Shown here in pieces: positions 16,585 through 25,712 of a DNA stretch of 64,000 bases (positions are counted from its first letter, which is position 1; every line of letters begins with the position of its first letter). Under the pieces are notes generated by a model. That model searched no databases. It was not told the origin of the DNA and saw only the letters and a program-made list of their open reading frames with translations. The stretch lies in contig JAJOLK010000003.1 in NCBI GenBank assembly GCA_021173225.1, positions 141,418-205,417 on the forward strand, given 5' to 3'. A program made the position numbers and the translations under genes. This DNA comes from Phycisphaerales bacterium PN19_bin_20 (lineage in GTDB: Bacteria; Planctomycetota; Phycisphaerae; Phycisphaerales; UBA1924).

Positions 16585-18702
16585 ATGACCCAGCCCGCGC
16601 CTGAGCTCATCGTCGGGATCGACCTTGGCACGACCAACTCGCTGGTCGCCGTCGCTGGCTGGCCCGCGCCCACCGACATGCCCCGCGTGCTGATGGGCTT
16701 TGATGGTGATGCGCTGCTGCCGTCGGTCGTGCGGTTTGAGCACGGCGGGGGTCAAGGTGGCGGCGTGGTCGTGGGGCGGGTTGCCAAAGACCAGGCCCCG
16801 CAGCACCCGCGCACGACCGTCGCGAGCGCCAAACGCCTCATGGGCCGCTCGGTGACCGACGCCGCCGCCGACATCCCAATGCTCAGCTACGCCGTGGTCG
16901 CCGGCGCGGGGCAGACGGCGCGGATCGCGCTCCCACCCGATAGCTCGGGCGCGCCGGCGCGCGAGGTCTCGCCGCAAGAAGTCGCGGCCCACGTGCTCGC
17001 GGCGCTGCGCCAGCGCGCAGAGCTTGCACTTGGTGCGCAAGTGGACGCGCTCACAGGCCCGCACACACCAGTGGTTGTTCGCAAGGCCGTCATCACCGTC
17101 CCGGCGTACTTTGACGACGCGCAGCGGCAGGCGACGCGCGACGCGGCTCGACTGGCCGGACTCGACCCCGTTCGCCTCATCGCCGAGCCGACCGCCGCCG
17201 CACTCGCCTACGGGCTGGGCCTCCGCGCCGCGCCCAATGCAGGCCATCACAGCGCGAACAGCGCCGCAGCCACCGGCGCGCCCACGGCCAGCGCCGACGC
17301 GGGCAAGCTCATCGCCGTCTTCGACCTCGGCGGCGGAACCTTCGACGTCTCGATCCTGCGCATCACGCCCACCGGCCTGGCCTCAGACGCCTTCCAGGTC
17401 TTGGCCACGAGCGGCGACACGCGCCTGGGCGGCGACGACATGGACTTTGCCATCGTCCGCTGGGCCGCCGATCAGCTTGACGCACACGCACCCGGCTCCG
17501 GCGCGGCGCTGCTCGCAGACGCCGGTGCGAAGCGCGCCCTGCTGGCCGAGGCCGAGGGTGCCAAGGTCGCGCTTACGACAGCCCCGACAACCGAGGTCTT
17601 TGCAGCGCCGGCCTCTGCAGCGCCGCCCAGCGGCACACCATCGCCGCAAGCCCACCCACAACCCAGCACCTTCACGCTCACGCGTCAGGGTTTCGAGGCG
17701 CTCATCGCGCCGCTGGTAGAGCGCACCATTGCCGCGTGCCGTCGTGCGCTGCGTGATGCGCAGCGCGGCGGCATGGGCCCAGACGAGCGACCCGGCGCCG
17801 TGATCCTCGTCGGCGGCGCAACCCGCGTGCCGCTGGTCCGCCGTCGCGTGGCCGAGTTCTTCGGGCTTGAGCCGTACACCGCCATCGACCCCGACTGTGC
17901 CGTGGCCCTCGGGGCGGCGGTGCAGGGCGCGGTGATGACCGGTGCCGAAGGCGGCGCGCTGCTGCTGGACGTGATCCCGCTCTCACTCGGGCTTGAAACC
18001 GTGGGCGGCGCGATGGCCAAGGTGGTTATGCGCAACAGCCCGGTGCCCGCCGAGGCGCACGAGATGTTCTCGACCAGCGTTGACGGGCAGACCAGCATCA
18101 AGCTCAACATTCTGCAGGGCGAGCGCGAGATGGCCGCCGACTGCCGCAGCCTTGGCGAGTTTCACCTACGTGGCGTGCCGGCAATGCCCGCAGGCATCCC
18201 GCAGCTCCGTGTCACGTTCCGCGTTGACGCCAACGCGATCCTGAGCGTCGCGGCCCATGAGCTGCGCACCGGCGTGCGCCTTGACGTGCAGGTCGTGCCC
18301 AACCACGGGCTGACCCGCGCGGAAGTCGAACGCATCGAGCGCGAGAGCTTCGCCCACGCGCGCGACGACATGCGCCGCCACCGCGTGGCCGACCTGATCG
18401 CCAACACCACCCTTGACCTGGGCTGGATCGACCGTCAGATGGCCCGCCACGCTGGCGCGCTCGACACTTCGCAACGCACGACCATCGAGCAGGCCGCCTT
18501 CGCAGTCCGTGCGATGCTGACCCAGGCCAAAGCCGACGGCACAAGCGTTGACCCTGACGACTTCCAGCAGGCCAAAGAGACGCTCGACCGCGCATCGATG
18601 CGCCTGCACGAGGTCTCGATCACGCGGACGCTGCGGGCCGCCGAGGGCAACATGCACCCGAACCAGCACCCGAACCAGCCCCCGAACCCTGCCCAATTCT
18701 GA
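16585..18702 (+). CDS. Hsp70-family chaperone (DnaK/HscA-like)
   Basis: A 705-residue Hsp70. The nucleotide-binding domain shows phosphate loop 1 ([17 protein letters not shown]), [34 protein letters not shown] and the adenosine loop [16 protein letters not shown]. The substrate-binding domain follows from about residue 455 ([17 protein letters not shown]). Two Ala/Thr/Pro-rich insertions (about residues 215-234 and 335-360) interrupt the ATPase domain. The tail repeats [11 protein letters not shown] rather than the DnaK EEVD-like end. No grpE, dnaJ or iron-sulfur cluster genes are adjacent, so this is probably a specialised paralogue rather than the housekeeping DnaK. Confidence 0.92.
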   Translation: MTQPAPELIVGIDLGTTNSLVAVAGWPAPTDMPRVLMGFDGDALLPSVVRFEHGGGQGGGVVVGRVAKDQAPQHPRTTVASAKRLMGRSVTDAAADIPMLSYAVVAGAGQTARIALPPDSSGAPAREVSPQEVAAHVLAALRQRAELALGAQVDALTGPHTPVVVRKAVITVPAYFDDAQRQATRDAARLAGLDPVRLIAEPTAAALAYGLGLRAAPNAGHHSANSAAATGAPTASADAGKLIAVFDLGGGTFDVSILRITPTGLASDAFQVLATSGDTRLGGDDMDFAIVRWAADQLDAHAPGSGAALLADAGAKRALLAEAEGAKVALTTAPTTEVFAAPASAAPPSGTPSPQAHPQPSTFTLTRQGFEALIAPLVERTIAACRRALRDAQRGGMGPDERPGAVILVGGATRVPLVRRRVAEFFGLEPYTAIDPDCAVALGAAVQGAVMTGAEGGALLLDVIPLSLGLETVGGAMAKVVMRNSPVPAEAHEMFSTSVDGQTSIKLNILQGEREMAADCRSLGEFHLRGVPAMPAGIPQLRVTFRVDANAILSVAAHELRTGVRLDVQVVPNHGLTRAEVERIERESFAHARDDMRRHRVADLIANTTLDLGWIDRQMARHAGALDTSQRTTIEQAAFAVRAMLTQAKADGTSVDPDDFQQAKETLDRASMRLHEVSITRTLRAAEGNMHPNQHPNQPPNPAQF

Positions 18703-18846
18703 GCGTTGACCGCAAAGAACCCGCGCGACAATTCACCGGCGTCGAACCGGCCTCGGCGGGTGGGCGTAACCTCTCAACGTTCAAAGGCGCGTCGAAACCT
18801 TCGGCGGCTGAAGATCGCGCCCGCGTCATCCTCGCCTGGAGCCCTC

Positions 18847-19506
18847 ATGCAGACCGCCGCACCCGAGTCGATCCTCACGCAGCTCCGCTGGCGCTACGCC
18901 GTCAAGAAGTTCGACGCCCTGAAGAAGATTCCCGACGCGACGTGGGACACCATCGAAGACGCCATGGTGCTGGCCCCCAGCAGCTACGGCCTGCAGCCCT
19001 GGAAGTTCCTGGTCGTCACCGACCCCGCCGTCCGCGCCAAGCTCAAGGCTCATTCCTGGAACCAGGCCCAGATCACCGACGCCTCGCACATGGTCATCTT
19101 CGCCCAGAAGCTCGAGGTCAACAACGCCGACATCGAGCACTACGTCCAGCGGATCATGCAAGTCCGCGGCGGGGGCCTGAATCCCGCGCTCGTCGGATAC
19201 CGCGGCATGATGATCAGCGCGCTGGCCAACCCCGCCCAGGTGCCCGGCGGCAGCATGCTCACCTACACGCGCAGCCAGACGTATATTGCCTTGGCTTTCG
19301 CGCTCTATACCGCCGCATTGCTCGGCATCGACGCGTGCCCGATGGAGGGGATCGACGCCCCCAAGTACGACGAAATGCTGGGCCTGAAGGCCAGGGGCCT
19401 GCACGCGTCGGTCGTCGCAACCTTCGGCTACCGCGCCGGCGACGACTCGCTCGCCAGCCTCCCCAAGGTCCGCTTCGATAAGAGCGAGAGCATCGAGCAC
19501 ATCTAG
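18847..19506 (+). CDS. NAD(P)H-dependent nitroreductase (NfsB-like)
   Basis: A 219-residue flavin (FMN) nitroreductase-family protein. The N-terminal FMN-binding segment is RWRYAVKKFDALKKI, followed by LAPSSYGLQPWKFLVVTD, the family's signature for FMN and pyridine-nucleotide contacts. The C-terminal region has CPMEGIDAPKYDEMLGL and ASVVATFGYRAGDD, as in E. coli NfsB-type enzymes. The length is standard. ATG 18847 is the start that matches the family N-terminus, while the frame is open upstream to 18706. It is likely to reduce quinones or nitroaromatics in the cytoplasm. It stands alone and is convergent with the glycogen synthase gene. Confidence 0.92.
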   Translation: MQTAAPESILTQLRWRYAVKKFDALKKIPDATWDTIEDAMVLAPSSYGLQPWKFLVVTDPAVRAKLKAHSWNQAQITDASHMVIFAQKLEVNNADIEHYVQRIMQVRGGGLNPALVGYRGMMISALANPAQVPGGSMLTYTRSQTYIALAFALYTAALLGIDACPMEGIDAPKYDEMLGLKARGLHASVVATFGYRAGDDSLASLPKVRFDKSESIEHI

Positions 19507-19550
19507 ATTACGCGGCCGGATTCCCTTCTGGCCCTTTGCTTCCCGCAGGA

Positions 19551-19572
19551 CGGGTTTTCAACCCGCCTCTTA
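19551..19572. terminator. Small hairpin between convergent genes
   Basis: CGGGTT (19551-19556) and AACCCG (19560-19565) form a perfect 6-bp stem with a three-base loop, followed by CCTCTTA. It lies between the converging nitroreductase and glycogen synthase genes and may act as a weak terminator. Confidence 0.35.
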
Positions 19573-19617
19573 CTTCACGCCCCACGCGATACCGACGCAA
19601 AGCAAGCAGGCGCGGGG

Positions 19618-21621
19618 TTACGCGCGCGCGAGGGCGCTGATAGCTGCGTCGTGGGCCTTGTGGTAGTGAACGGCGAGGTTGGACCAGTCAAAGAGCCATG
19701 AGTGGGCCTCAACCTGGTTGCGCATCGCGATGCGTTCGCGCCGGTCCATCTTGCAGAAGTCGAGCATATGCTGTGACATCTCGGCGGCGGCGTCGCCAAA
19801 GCTCTTGCCGCGGCGGTGAACGGTCCAGAGCCCGGCGCCTTGCTTCCAGTGCAGCTGGCGTGAGACGTACGAGCCGAAGCCGGCGAGGTCGCTGGTGATC
19901 GCGGGGACGCCCATCGCAATGGCCTCCAGCGGCGTGTAGCCCCAGGGCTCGTAAGCGCTCGGAAAGACGCCGAGGTGGCAGCCGCGGACGAAGTCGTCGT
20001 ACTCCATGCCCCAAAGCGGGTTGGTGGGGCTGATGAAGTCTGGGTGGTAGACGACCTTGACGGGGTCGTCCTTGCGGTTGAACAGCCAGACGTTCTGGAT
20101 CTGGGTGACCACGGGGTCGTCGCCGTCGATCATGTGTGTGGTGACCAGCGGCAGGCGGTCAACGCGCATGGCCTGCTGTGTGCGGCGGTAGCGCAGGACC
20201 CAGTACTCTTCGACGAGCTTGTCAAGGTCGACGCGTTGGCCGGTGGCGCCGATCTTAAAGAGCTTGTCGCCAAGCTGTGAGGTAATGTGGTCGCAAACGT
20301 CTCTGAACTCGTTGAGGATGCCGCGCTGCTGCAGGACCCAGGGGTGCAGGCTGCGGGTGGGTCGTTTGGTGATGATGAAGAAGACGACGTTGATGCCGAG
20401 GCCTGCGGACTTGAGCTCGGAGTTGAGGCGTGCCATGGCCTCCAGCGAGAGGTCAAAGCCCTTGTTTCGCGGCTCATAGCGCCCGCTGGTGAAGAAGTAG
20501 AGGGTGCGGTCAAGGTCCATCGCGTAGCTTGGGAAGAAGTGACCCATGACAAAGCGGTGGATCTTCTCCTTGAAGGTGGCGTGGAGGGTCTGGAACTCGT
20601 GCCCGACGTTGTAGCGCTGGATGTCGAGCCCGTTGGGGAGGATGAAGTCAGCCGGGCGGCCTAGCAGCGCGTCGCACTCTTCGGCCGTGATGTCACTGAC
20701 AGTCGTCATCACGTGCGCGCCGTGGGCGCACGCACGCTCGATCTTGTGCTGCGCGTCGATGTTGTAGCGGACGCCCTCGGCGGCTTGGTCGATCGTGCCC
20801 CAGCTCAGCCGGTCGTAAAAGTCGTGCTCGTTGCTGGCCATGTAGCGGCCCAGCAGCGTCGCGTGGGTCTGGAAGACACAGGCGACCGGGAGGCGGTTGT
20901 GCCGCACCATCGGGATCGCCAGCCCGCCCATCCACTCATGAAAGTGGGCGATCACGGGCCCGCCGAGACCGTGCGCGCCGGGGACGGCACCGGCGGGGCC
21001 GGCCTGCTCGGAGAGCTTGGTCAGCAGGCGCAGCACGGCGTCTGCAAAGCTGACCACCCCGTCCATGAGCCCGTCGCCGCTGGGCGTGGCGATGTGCTGG
21101 TCGGTCCAGAGGCGGTGCTTGATGCGTGCGGCGTGGTCGTCACCGAGCCAGTGGTTGATGAGGATCGCGCGTGGTCGGCCTGAGACCATCCACCGCCCGT
21201 GCTTGACGTCAAGCCCCTCTTTTCGGAGCGCGTCAACGGCGCGGCCAAGCGGGCCGGTGAGAGGTGTTTCTTCGAACTCAAGCGAGGCCTGCTGCGGGTT
21301 GTAGGGGCCGACGAGGCAGTAGCGTTCGCCCCAGCGTTCGACCATGCTGGGTGCTTTGGAGCGGAGGACCTGGAAGATGCCGCCGATGGGGTTGCAGACC
21401 TCCCACGCGACTTCGAGAAGCAGGCCGTTGGGTGCTGGTTTGATTTCCACGATGGGCTCGGGCGAGTGGGCGTTGGTGGTGGGTGGGGCGGCTTGGATTT
21501 CGGGGTCGGTGTGCTGTAGGGGCGCGATGTGTGGGGGTGCGATGTGTGGGGGTGCCGGTGGTGCCGTTGGCAGCGCGCTGGGTGGCAGTTTGGCGATAGG
21601 GCCGCGCTTGCTGCTGGGCAT
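19618..21621 (-). CDS. Glycogen synthase of the animal/fungal (GT3-like) type
   Basis: A 667-residue glycosyltransferase that most resembles eukaryotic-type glycogen synthases, not bacterial GlgA. The hallmark start of the domain is LLLEVAWEVCNPIGGIFQVL at about residue 67, followed by ERYCLVGPY, HFHEWMGGL, LPNGLDIQRYNVGHEFQ and the C-terminal acceptor motif SAYEPWGYTPLEAIAMGVP. These enzymes extend alpha-1,4-glucan from UDP-glucose. The first 60 residues are a Pro/His/Ala-rich extension partly made of PPHIA repeats. The flanking gene to the right is an LPS-kinase-like protein, but no other glycogen gene is nearby. Confidence 0.9.
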   Translation of the reverse strand: MPSSKRGPIAKLPPSALPTAPPAPPHIAPPHIAPLQHTDPEIQAAPPTTNAHSPEPIVEIKPAPNGLLLEVAWEVCNPIGGIFQVLRSKAPSMVERWGERYCLVGPYNPQQASLEFEETPLTGPLGRAVDALRKEGLDVKHGRWMVSGRPRAILINHWLGDDHAARIKHRLWTDQHIATPSGDGLMDGVVSFADAVLRLLTKLSEQAGPAGAVPGAHGLGGPVIAHFHEWMGGLAIPMVRHNRLPVACVFQTHATLLGRYMASNEHDFYDRLSWGTIDQAAEGVRYNIDAQHKIERACAHGAHVMTTVSDITAEECDALLGRPADFILPNGLDIQRYNVGHEFQTLHATFKEKIHRFVMGHFFPSYAMDLDRTLYFFTSGRYEPRNKGFDLSLEAMARLNSELKSAGLGINVVFFIITKRPTRSLHPWVLQQRGILNEFRDVCDHITSQLGDKLFKIGATGQRVDLDKLVEEYWVLRYRRTQQAMRVDRLPLVTTHMIDGDDPVVTQIQNVWLFNRKDDPVKVVYHPDFISPTNPLWGMEYDDFVRGCHLGVFPSAYEPWGYTPLEAIAMGVPAITSDLAGFGSYVSRQLHWKQGAGLWTVHRRGKSFGDAAAEMSQHMLDFCKMDRRERIAMRNQVEAHSWLFDWSNLAVHYHKAHDAAISALARA

Positions 21622-21642
21622 GGGGCAGAGTGTACCGGGAAG

Positions 21643-22569
21643 TCAGGGGCTGGTGGTGCTCGGCTGAGTGGGCGGCAGTGGGCTAACGCGCGGGGTGCCG
21701 CCGGTGCGGGCGAGATGGGCGGCGACATGCGCGGCGACCCGGTGCCAGAGGCGTTTGAAGCGGTGGCGGGGTGTGGGGTGGGTCGTATCGATGGCAGCGA
21801 GGTAGGCGTGCAGTGCGCGGGCAAGGAGTGTGCGGCGGATGGGCGTGCCGACGCCGTGGGGCTCGATGATCAGCGAGGCGAGCATGTGGACGGTGCGTTT
21901 GTTGGTGGCGCGGCGGAGGCCGACGGGGTCGATGATGGTTGGGCCGCGGGTAGGTGAGATGATCCAGTTGCTGGGCTTGGCATCGCGGTTGGCGATGCCG
22001 CAGGCGGTGAGGCGGGCAAGGGTGTGGCCGATGTCGGCGGCGAGCTGGTGCTGGGCGCGTGGGGGCATTGTGGGGGCGTGGGCGTGGGCGTGGGCGTGGC
22101 TGTGGGTGCGGGCGATGAGCTCCAGGAGCGTGGGCCCTTCGACATGCGCCATGACCAGCCAGGTAGCGGCGCCGGACTTGGTGGCGGGCGCGTGCTCAAT
22201 GAGCAGGGCAAGGCACTGGGCGGTGGGGATGTTGGCAGGTGCGAGTGCCGCGGCGGCGCGCCAGTGGCGGTCAGCGCGCGAGAGCCCCAGGCGCGCGCGG
22301 AGGCGGGCGAGGGCGGAGGTAAGCGGCTCGCGCTTGAGGACGACGCGCTGATTGAGAAGAACGGTCGTCAGGACAAGGGCGGGGTTGTGGGCGGGGCCGT
22401 CGTGCTTGAGGGTGCGGACGTGCGGGCCATCGAGGTCGATTGTGGCGATCGCCTCGGCCCAGGAGTTTGAGTTGGAGTTTGGGAGGGAGTCTGAATAAGA
22501 GTGTGGGTGGGCCTGGGCGTGAGCGCGGCGTGCGGTGATGTGCCGGGCTTGAGCCGCGCGGGCGGGCAT
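21643..22569 (-). CDS. LPS-core kinase-like (Kdo/WaaP, RIO-like) protein
   Basis: A 308-residue protein with a kinase-like fold of the lipopolysaccharide kinase (Kdo kinase/WaaP) group. Visible elements are a Lys in VVLKREPLTSALARLRARLG, the catalytic-loop-like GIANRDAKPSNWIIS near residue 192, and the metal-binding TIIDPVGLRRA that follows. An Ala/His dipeptide run (HSHAHAHAHA) near residue 156 is encoded by a six-base repeat and sits between the lobes. It is divergent from a WaaE-like glycosyltransferase across a CGGG repeat tract, which supports a role in outer-membrane LPS or another glycolipid. The substrate is unknown. Confidence 0.75.
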   Translation of the reverse strand: MPARAAQARHITARRAHAQAHPHSYSDSLPNSNSNSWAEAIATIDLDGPHVRTLKHDGPAHNPALVLTTVLLNQRVVLKREPLTSALARLRARLGLSRADRHWRAAAALAPANIPTAQCLALLIEHAPATKSGAATWLVMAHVEGPTLLELIARTHSHAHAHAHAPTMPPRAQHQLAADIGHTLARLTACGIANRDAKPSNWIISPTRGPTIIDPVGLRRATNKRTVHMLASLIIEPHGVGTPIRRTLLARALHAYLAAIDTTHPTPRHRFKRLWHRVAAHVAAHLARTGGTPRVSPLPPTQPSTTSP

Positions 22570-22587
22570 GGGTCGAGGATACGGGCG

Positions 22588-22640
22588 CGGGCGGGCGGGC
22601 GGGCGGGCGGGCGGACGGACGCGGGCACGGGCGGGCGCGG
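22588..22640. repeat. (CGGG)n tetranucleotide tract between divergent LPS genes
   Basis: Six perfect CGGG units run from 22588 to 22611, followed by degenerate CGGA and GCGGGCAC-type copies to about 22640. The tract fills the 87-base gap between the LPS-kinase-like and WaaE-like starts. It provides several GGG tracts that could form a G-quadruplex, and tetranucleotide tracts are prone to slippage. Confidence 0.85.
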
Positions 22641-22656
22641 GGATCTATATTCTGTC

Positions 22657-23490
22657 GTGAGCGATGCTGATCGCAACTTGGCGGGTCCGCGGGGTGAGGG
22701 CGGTGCGCACGGTGTTGGCCAGCGCGCCGAGCCGTTGGACCTCTCGGTGGCGGTTGTGTGCAAGAACAACGCGGGGACCATCGGCCGGACGCTGGACTCG
22801 GTCGCAGGTTTGGCGGCGGAGATCGTGGCCGTGGACGGCGGCTCAACCGATGGGACGCTTGAGCTGCTCGAGCGGGCCGGGGCCCGGGTCGTGAGCTCGC
22901 CTTGGCTGGGGTTTGTGAAGACCAAGCAGTTAGCGATTGCGCGGTGTACGCGGGGCTGGGTGCTGCTGCTGGATTCTGACGAGAGCTTGGAGCCCACGCT
23001 GGCGGGCGGCGTCCGCGCAGCGCTGGAAGGGTGGAGCGCGGGCGGGCCTGAAGGCTTTGAGCTGAACCGGAAGGTGTTCTACAACGGGCGGTTTTTGAAT
23101 CACGCGTGGCAGCCAGAGTGGCGGACGCGGCTGGCGCGGCGCGGCGCGTGTGAGATGCGCGGGACGGACCCGCACGATCACATGCACGTGCAGGGGCGGG
23201 TTGCGCGGTTGGCTGGTGACCTGCGGCACGACTCATTTGCCAGCTTCGAAGAGCAGTTTCGTAAGCAGGTTGGCTATGCGCGGTCGATGGCAGATCAGCT
23301 GGTCGCGCAGGGCCAGCGCGGGTCTTACCTGCGGCTGGTGGGCTCGCCGGTGGGCGCGTGCCTCAAGCAGCTTGTCCTCAAGGGTGCGTGGCGCGACGGG
23401 TGGGCGGGTTGGCTGTGCGCGGCGAGCACGGCGGGCAACGCGCTGGTCAAGCACGCGGTGCTGATCGAGCGGGCCAGGAAGAGCCGTTGA
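22657..23490 (+). CDS. Family 2 glycosyltransferase, WaaE/KdtX-like
   Basis: A 277-residue GT2 glycosyltransferase resembling LPS-core beta-1,4-glucosyltransferases (WaaE/KdtX). The GT-A core begins DLSVAVVCKNNAGTIGRTL. The nucleotide-sugar-binding segment is IVAVDGGSTDGTLELLERAGA, and the metal-binding acidic motif is VLLLDSDESL. GTG 22657 is taken as start because sequence further upstream is the CGGG repeat and cannot code sensibly. Downstream, a 67-residue conserved-looking protein begins 86 bases after the stop. It is cytoplasmic and likely acts on a lipid-linked or LPS-core acceptor. Confidence 0.9.
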   Translation: MSDADRNLAGPRGEGGAHGVGQRAEPLDLSVAVVCKNNAGTIGRTLDSVAGLAAEIVAVDGGSTDGTLELLERAGARVVSSPWLGFVKTKQLAIARCTRGWVLLLDSDESLEPTLAGGVRAALEGWSAGGPEGFELNRKVFYNGRFLNHAWQPEWRTRLARRGACEMRGTDPHDHMHVQGRVARLAGDLRHDSFASFEEQFRKQVGYARSMADQLVAQGQRGSYLRLVGSPVGACLKQLVLKGAWRDGWAGWLCAASTAGNALVKHAVLIERARKSR

Positions 23491-23576
23491 CCGCCAGTCT
23501 CGCGCTTAGCCCGCTTTGGGCACTCGTTGGGCCCGCTTTGAACTCGCTTTGGGCTTGCTTTGATGGAGGCTTGGGC

Positions 23577-23780
23577 ATGAAGATGGGGCCGTGGGGCGTG
23601 CTGTGCGCGATCTACCAGCTTGTGCGGCTGGGGGTGGTTACGCGCTTTGCGTTCAAGGGTGACTACTGGCAGTGGCGGCTGCACACGGCGTTTGGGCGCG
23701 GGATGCCACGCTCACGCTGGACGCTCATGCGCAGCGTGCTGGAGTATGGGCTGTGGGTGCATCAGGTGCGCCGGACGTAA
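23577..23780 (+). CDS. Small basic aromatic-rich protein in the LPS block
   Basis: A 67-residue protein that starts at ATG 23577 behind GGAGGC (23565-23570). It is rich in Trp, Tyr and Arg, with the run GDYWQWRLHTAFGRGMP in the middle and hydrophobic stretches on both sides (GVLCAIYQLVRLGVV; MRSVLEYGLWV). I do not recognise a named family. The good ribosome site, its position directly after the WaaE-like gene and its clearly protein-like composition support a real gene. A stem (ACGCTGG/CCAGCGT, 23791-23811) just after it could terminate transcription. Confidence 0.65.
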   Translation: MKMGPWGVLCAIYQLVRLGVVTRFAFKGDYWQWRLHTAFGRGMPRSRWTLMRSVLEYGLWVHQVRRT

Positions 23781-23785
23781 CTTAA

Positions 23786-24622
23786 TTAGTACGCTGGTGG
23801 CGCGCCAGCGTGCTCGACCATGACCCAGGTTTGGCGGTCGCGCTGCACGCTGATGCCGAAGATCCGGACGCGTACGTCGCGCTGCTCGGTGATGGCGAAG
23901 CCCAATGGGCCCAGCGCGCTGGTGGTGGTGGTAGTAATGCGCGCGGGGCCGGTGGAGATCGTCAGCTCGTGCTGGAGTGACCAGGAGTGACTGAGAGCGC
24001 CCGAGTTGGAGGCGGGGGAGAGTGTGATGGTGGCCTGCGCTACGCCGCGGTACCTTGAGCCTTCGCGTGAGCCGTCGACGTTGGCGGTGTCTGTGGCGAA
24101 GAAGACGCCGGCGGAGGGCCGCAGGAGGATCGGCGGCAGGAAGTTGGCGAAGAGCCGGGCGGCGGGGTCGTTGATGCTCGCGATCCGCCAGGCGCCCTGG
24201 GCGTCGAGGGTCACGATGACCTCACGTGTGACGGCGGGCGCGGCGTCGCTGGCTGGGAAGTGACGGCGGATGGTGACATAGCCGCCAGCGGCGGGGTCTT
24301 GCGGTGAAGGGTTGCTGCTGGGCGCGGTGAATGTGCGTGTGACGGTGCTGAACAATGTGGTGGCCGTGGCCTCTGGTGATTGCAAGGCCCAGCGGCTCCA
24401 AGTGGGCTGGGACATATCGCGCAGCGTCCAAGTGGCGGGGGCCTCAAGCGGCGCATGGGATGATTGGGTCGGGCCCCCGGTGGGATCCGCAGCGGCATCG
24501 ACAGCGGCGGGCAGGTCGGCCCGCTGGGGCGCGGCGGTGCAGGCGGTCAGTGCGAGCAGGGCGGCCGCGAGCAAGTTGGCCGCGAACAAGCTGGCCGCGC
24601 GCATGGGGGCAAGGGCGCGCAT
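23786..24622 (-). CDS. Lipoprotein of unknown function
   Basis: A 278-residue lipoprotein. From ATG 24622 the N-terminus is basic (MRALAPMRAAS) followed by the hydrophobic core LFAANLLAAALLALTAC, whose LTAC forms a lipobox. ATG 24604 is an equally possible start. The frame is open further upstream, but that extension is Pro/His/Arg-rich and runs across the start of the divergent gene at 24753. The mature part is beta-rich (TLRDMSQPTWSRWALQ..., VTREVIVTLDAQGAWRI) and resembles envelope proteins of unknown function common in planctomycetes. No ribosome site is obvious because the upstream strand is pyrimidine-rich. Confidence 0.7.
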   Translation of the reverse strand: MRALAPMRAASLFAANLLAAALLALTACTAAPQRADLPAAVDAAADPTGGPTQSSHAPLEAPATWTLRDMSQPTWSRWALQSPEATATTLFSTVTRTFTAPSSNPSPQDPAAGGYVTIRRHFPASDAAPAVTREVIVTLDAQGAWRIASINDPAARLFANFLPPILLRPSAGVFFATDTANVDGSREGSRYRGVAQATITLSPASNSGALSHSWSLQHELTISTGPARITTTTTSALGPLGFAITEQRDVRVRIFGISVQRDRQTWVMVEHAGAPPAY

Positions 24623-24752
24623 GGGGGCAGGGGCGCGCGCGGGGAGAGGGTGGGGGAGAGGGTGGGAGAGAGGGTGGGCGAAAGGGGACGGGTGAGGATG
24701 GGGGCGGGGGCATGGTCGTGTGCGTGGGTGCGTGGGCTGATACGCTGGCGTC

Positions 24753-25712
24753 ATGGCCGAGGGCTCTGAGGTTTGCGCAAGGTGTTGGTGCTCGGGATGG
24801 TCGCTGCGCCGCTGGGTGGCCATGGGGCCATTGTTTGCGCGGCGGGCGCTGGGTGCGGGCCCGCGTGTGACGTGCGTGAGCGTGATTTTGGCGGGGCTAA
24901 CCGGCGTGGCCGGGTGCTCGACGGACCGTGAAGCCGGGCCCGGCGGGCGGATTGAGAGCATCTTTGAGCTCGTTGGTCCTGAGTCGCCGGCGGTGGCGGC
25001 GCGGCAGATGGTGGACCCGTTCGACCCGGACCGGCGGTTCCGCGGAATGTCCAAGATCGCGGCGGCGCCGTGGGGCGGCGAGGATGTCTACGTCAACGTC
25101 TACGCCGAGGCGATCAAGGCCGATAGTGACGCGGGCGTGCGCGGGGTGGCGGCGCGGGCGCTGGGGATGCACGGCGGGCCCGAGCATGCGCCGCTGATCG
25201 CCGAGCTACTGCTGAGCCCTGACAAGCGCGTGCGGCTGAGCGCGGCGCGGGCGCTCCAGCGCGTGCACAACACCTCGGTGATCCCCGCGCTCACGGGCGT
25301 GCTGCTGGGGCGTGCCCGGCCCGCCTCGGACAAGCCCGAGCCACCGCGCCCGCTGGGCCCGCAGGACTCTGAGCTGGACAAGGACGTGCGTGCGGCGGCA
25401 GCAGACGCGCTGGGGCAGTACGCCGACGCGCGGGTCTTTGACGCGCTGCTGGCGGGGCTCGAGGACGACGAGCTGGTGGTGGCTGACGCGGCGCGGGAGA
25501 GCTTGCGGACGCTGACCGGCGGGGACCGCGGGTACGACGCGAAGGCGTGGCGTGCGTGGCTGGACGCGACGGCGAGCCCGTTCGCTGGGCGGAGCGAGTA
25601 CCAATACCGCGCGTACTCGCGTGAGCGCTACACGTGGGAGTGGCTGCCGTTCTTTCCGGAGCCGCCCAACGAGCGGCCGGGCACGCCAACGGGCGCTGAC
25701 GCGGTCCGGTGA
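24753..25712 (+). CDS. HEAT-repeat lipoprotein
   Basis: A 319-residue protein with alpha-helical HEAT/PBS-lyase-like repeats: AVNVYAEAIKADSDAGVRGVAARALGMHG-type, EHAPLIAELLLSPDKRVRLSAARALQRV-type, and RVFDALLAGLEDDELVVADAARESLRTL-type units between residues about 105 and 265. A lipobox-like LAGLTGVAGC ends a hydrophobic segment near residues 45-54, so the true start may be an internal one (for example ATG 24822), which would give a normal-length lipoprotein leader. The C-terminus is Tyr/Trp/Pro-rich (YTWEWLPFFPEPPNERPG). It is probably an envelope scaffold that binds other proteins. The next gene starts 131 bases downstream. Confidence 0.82.
   Translation: MAEGSEVCARCWCSGWSLRRWVAMGPLFARRALGAGPRVTCVSVILAGLTGVAGCSTDREAGPGGRIESIFELVGPESPAVAARQMVDPFDPDRRFRGMSKIAAAPWGGEDVYVNVYAEAIKADSDAGVRGVAARALGMHGGPEHAPLIAELLLSPDKRVRLSAARALQRVHNTSVIPALTGVLLGRARPASDKPEPPRPLGPQDSELDKDVRAAAADALGQYADARVFDALLAGLEDDELVVADAARESLRTLTGGDRGYDAKAWRAWLDATASPFAGRSEYQYRAYSRERYTWEWLPFFPEPPNERPGTPTGADAVR

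Noticed and set aside
22588..22640. CGGG run considered as a CRISPR or minisatellite array
   Set aside because: No spacer-like unique sequence lies between units and the unit is only four bases, so it is a simple sequence repeat. No CRISPR array is present anywhere in the window.
24752..24755. Two opposite start codons sharing one CATG (24753 plus, 24754 minus)
   Set aside because: The minus-strand frame from 24754 lacks a leader typical of the lipoprotein it would encode. The downstream starts at 24622 or 24604 fit a lipoprotein signal, so the shared CATG is probably coincidental.
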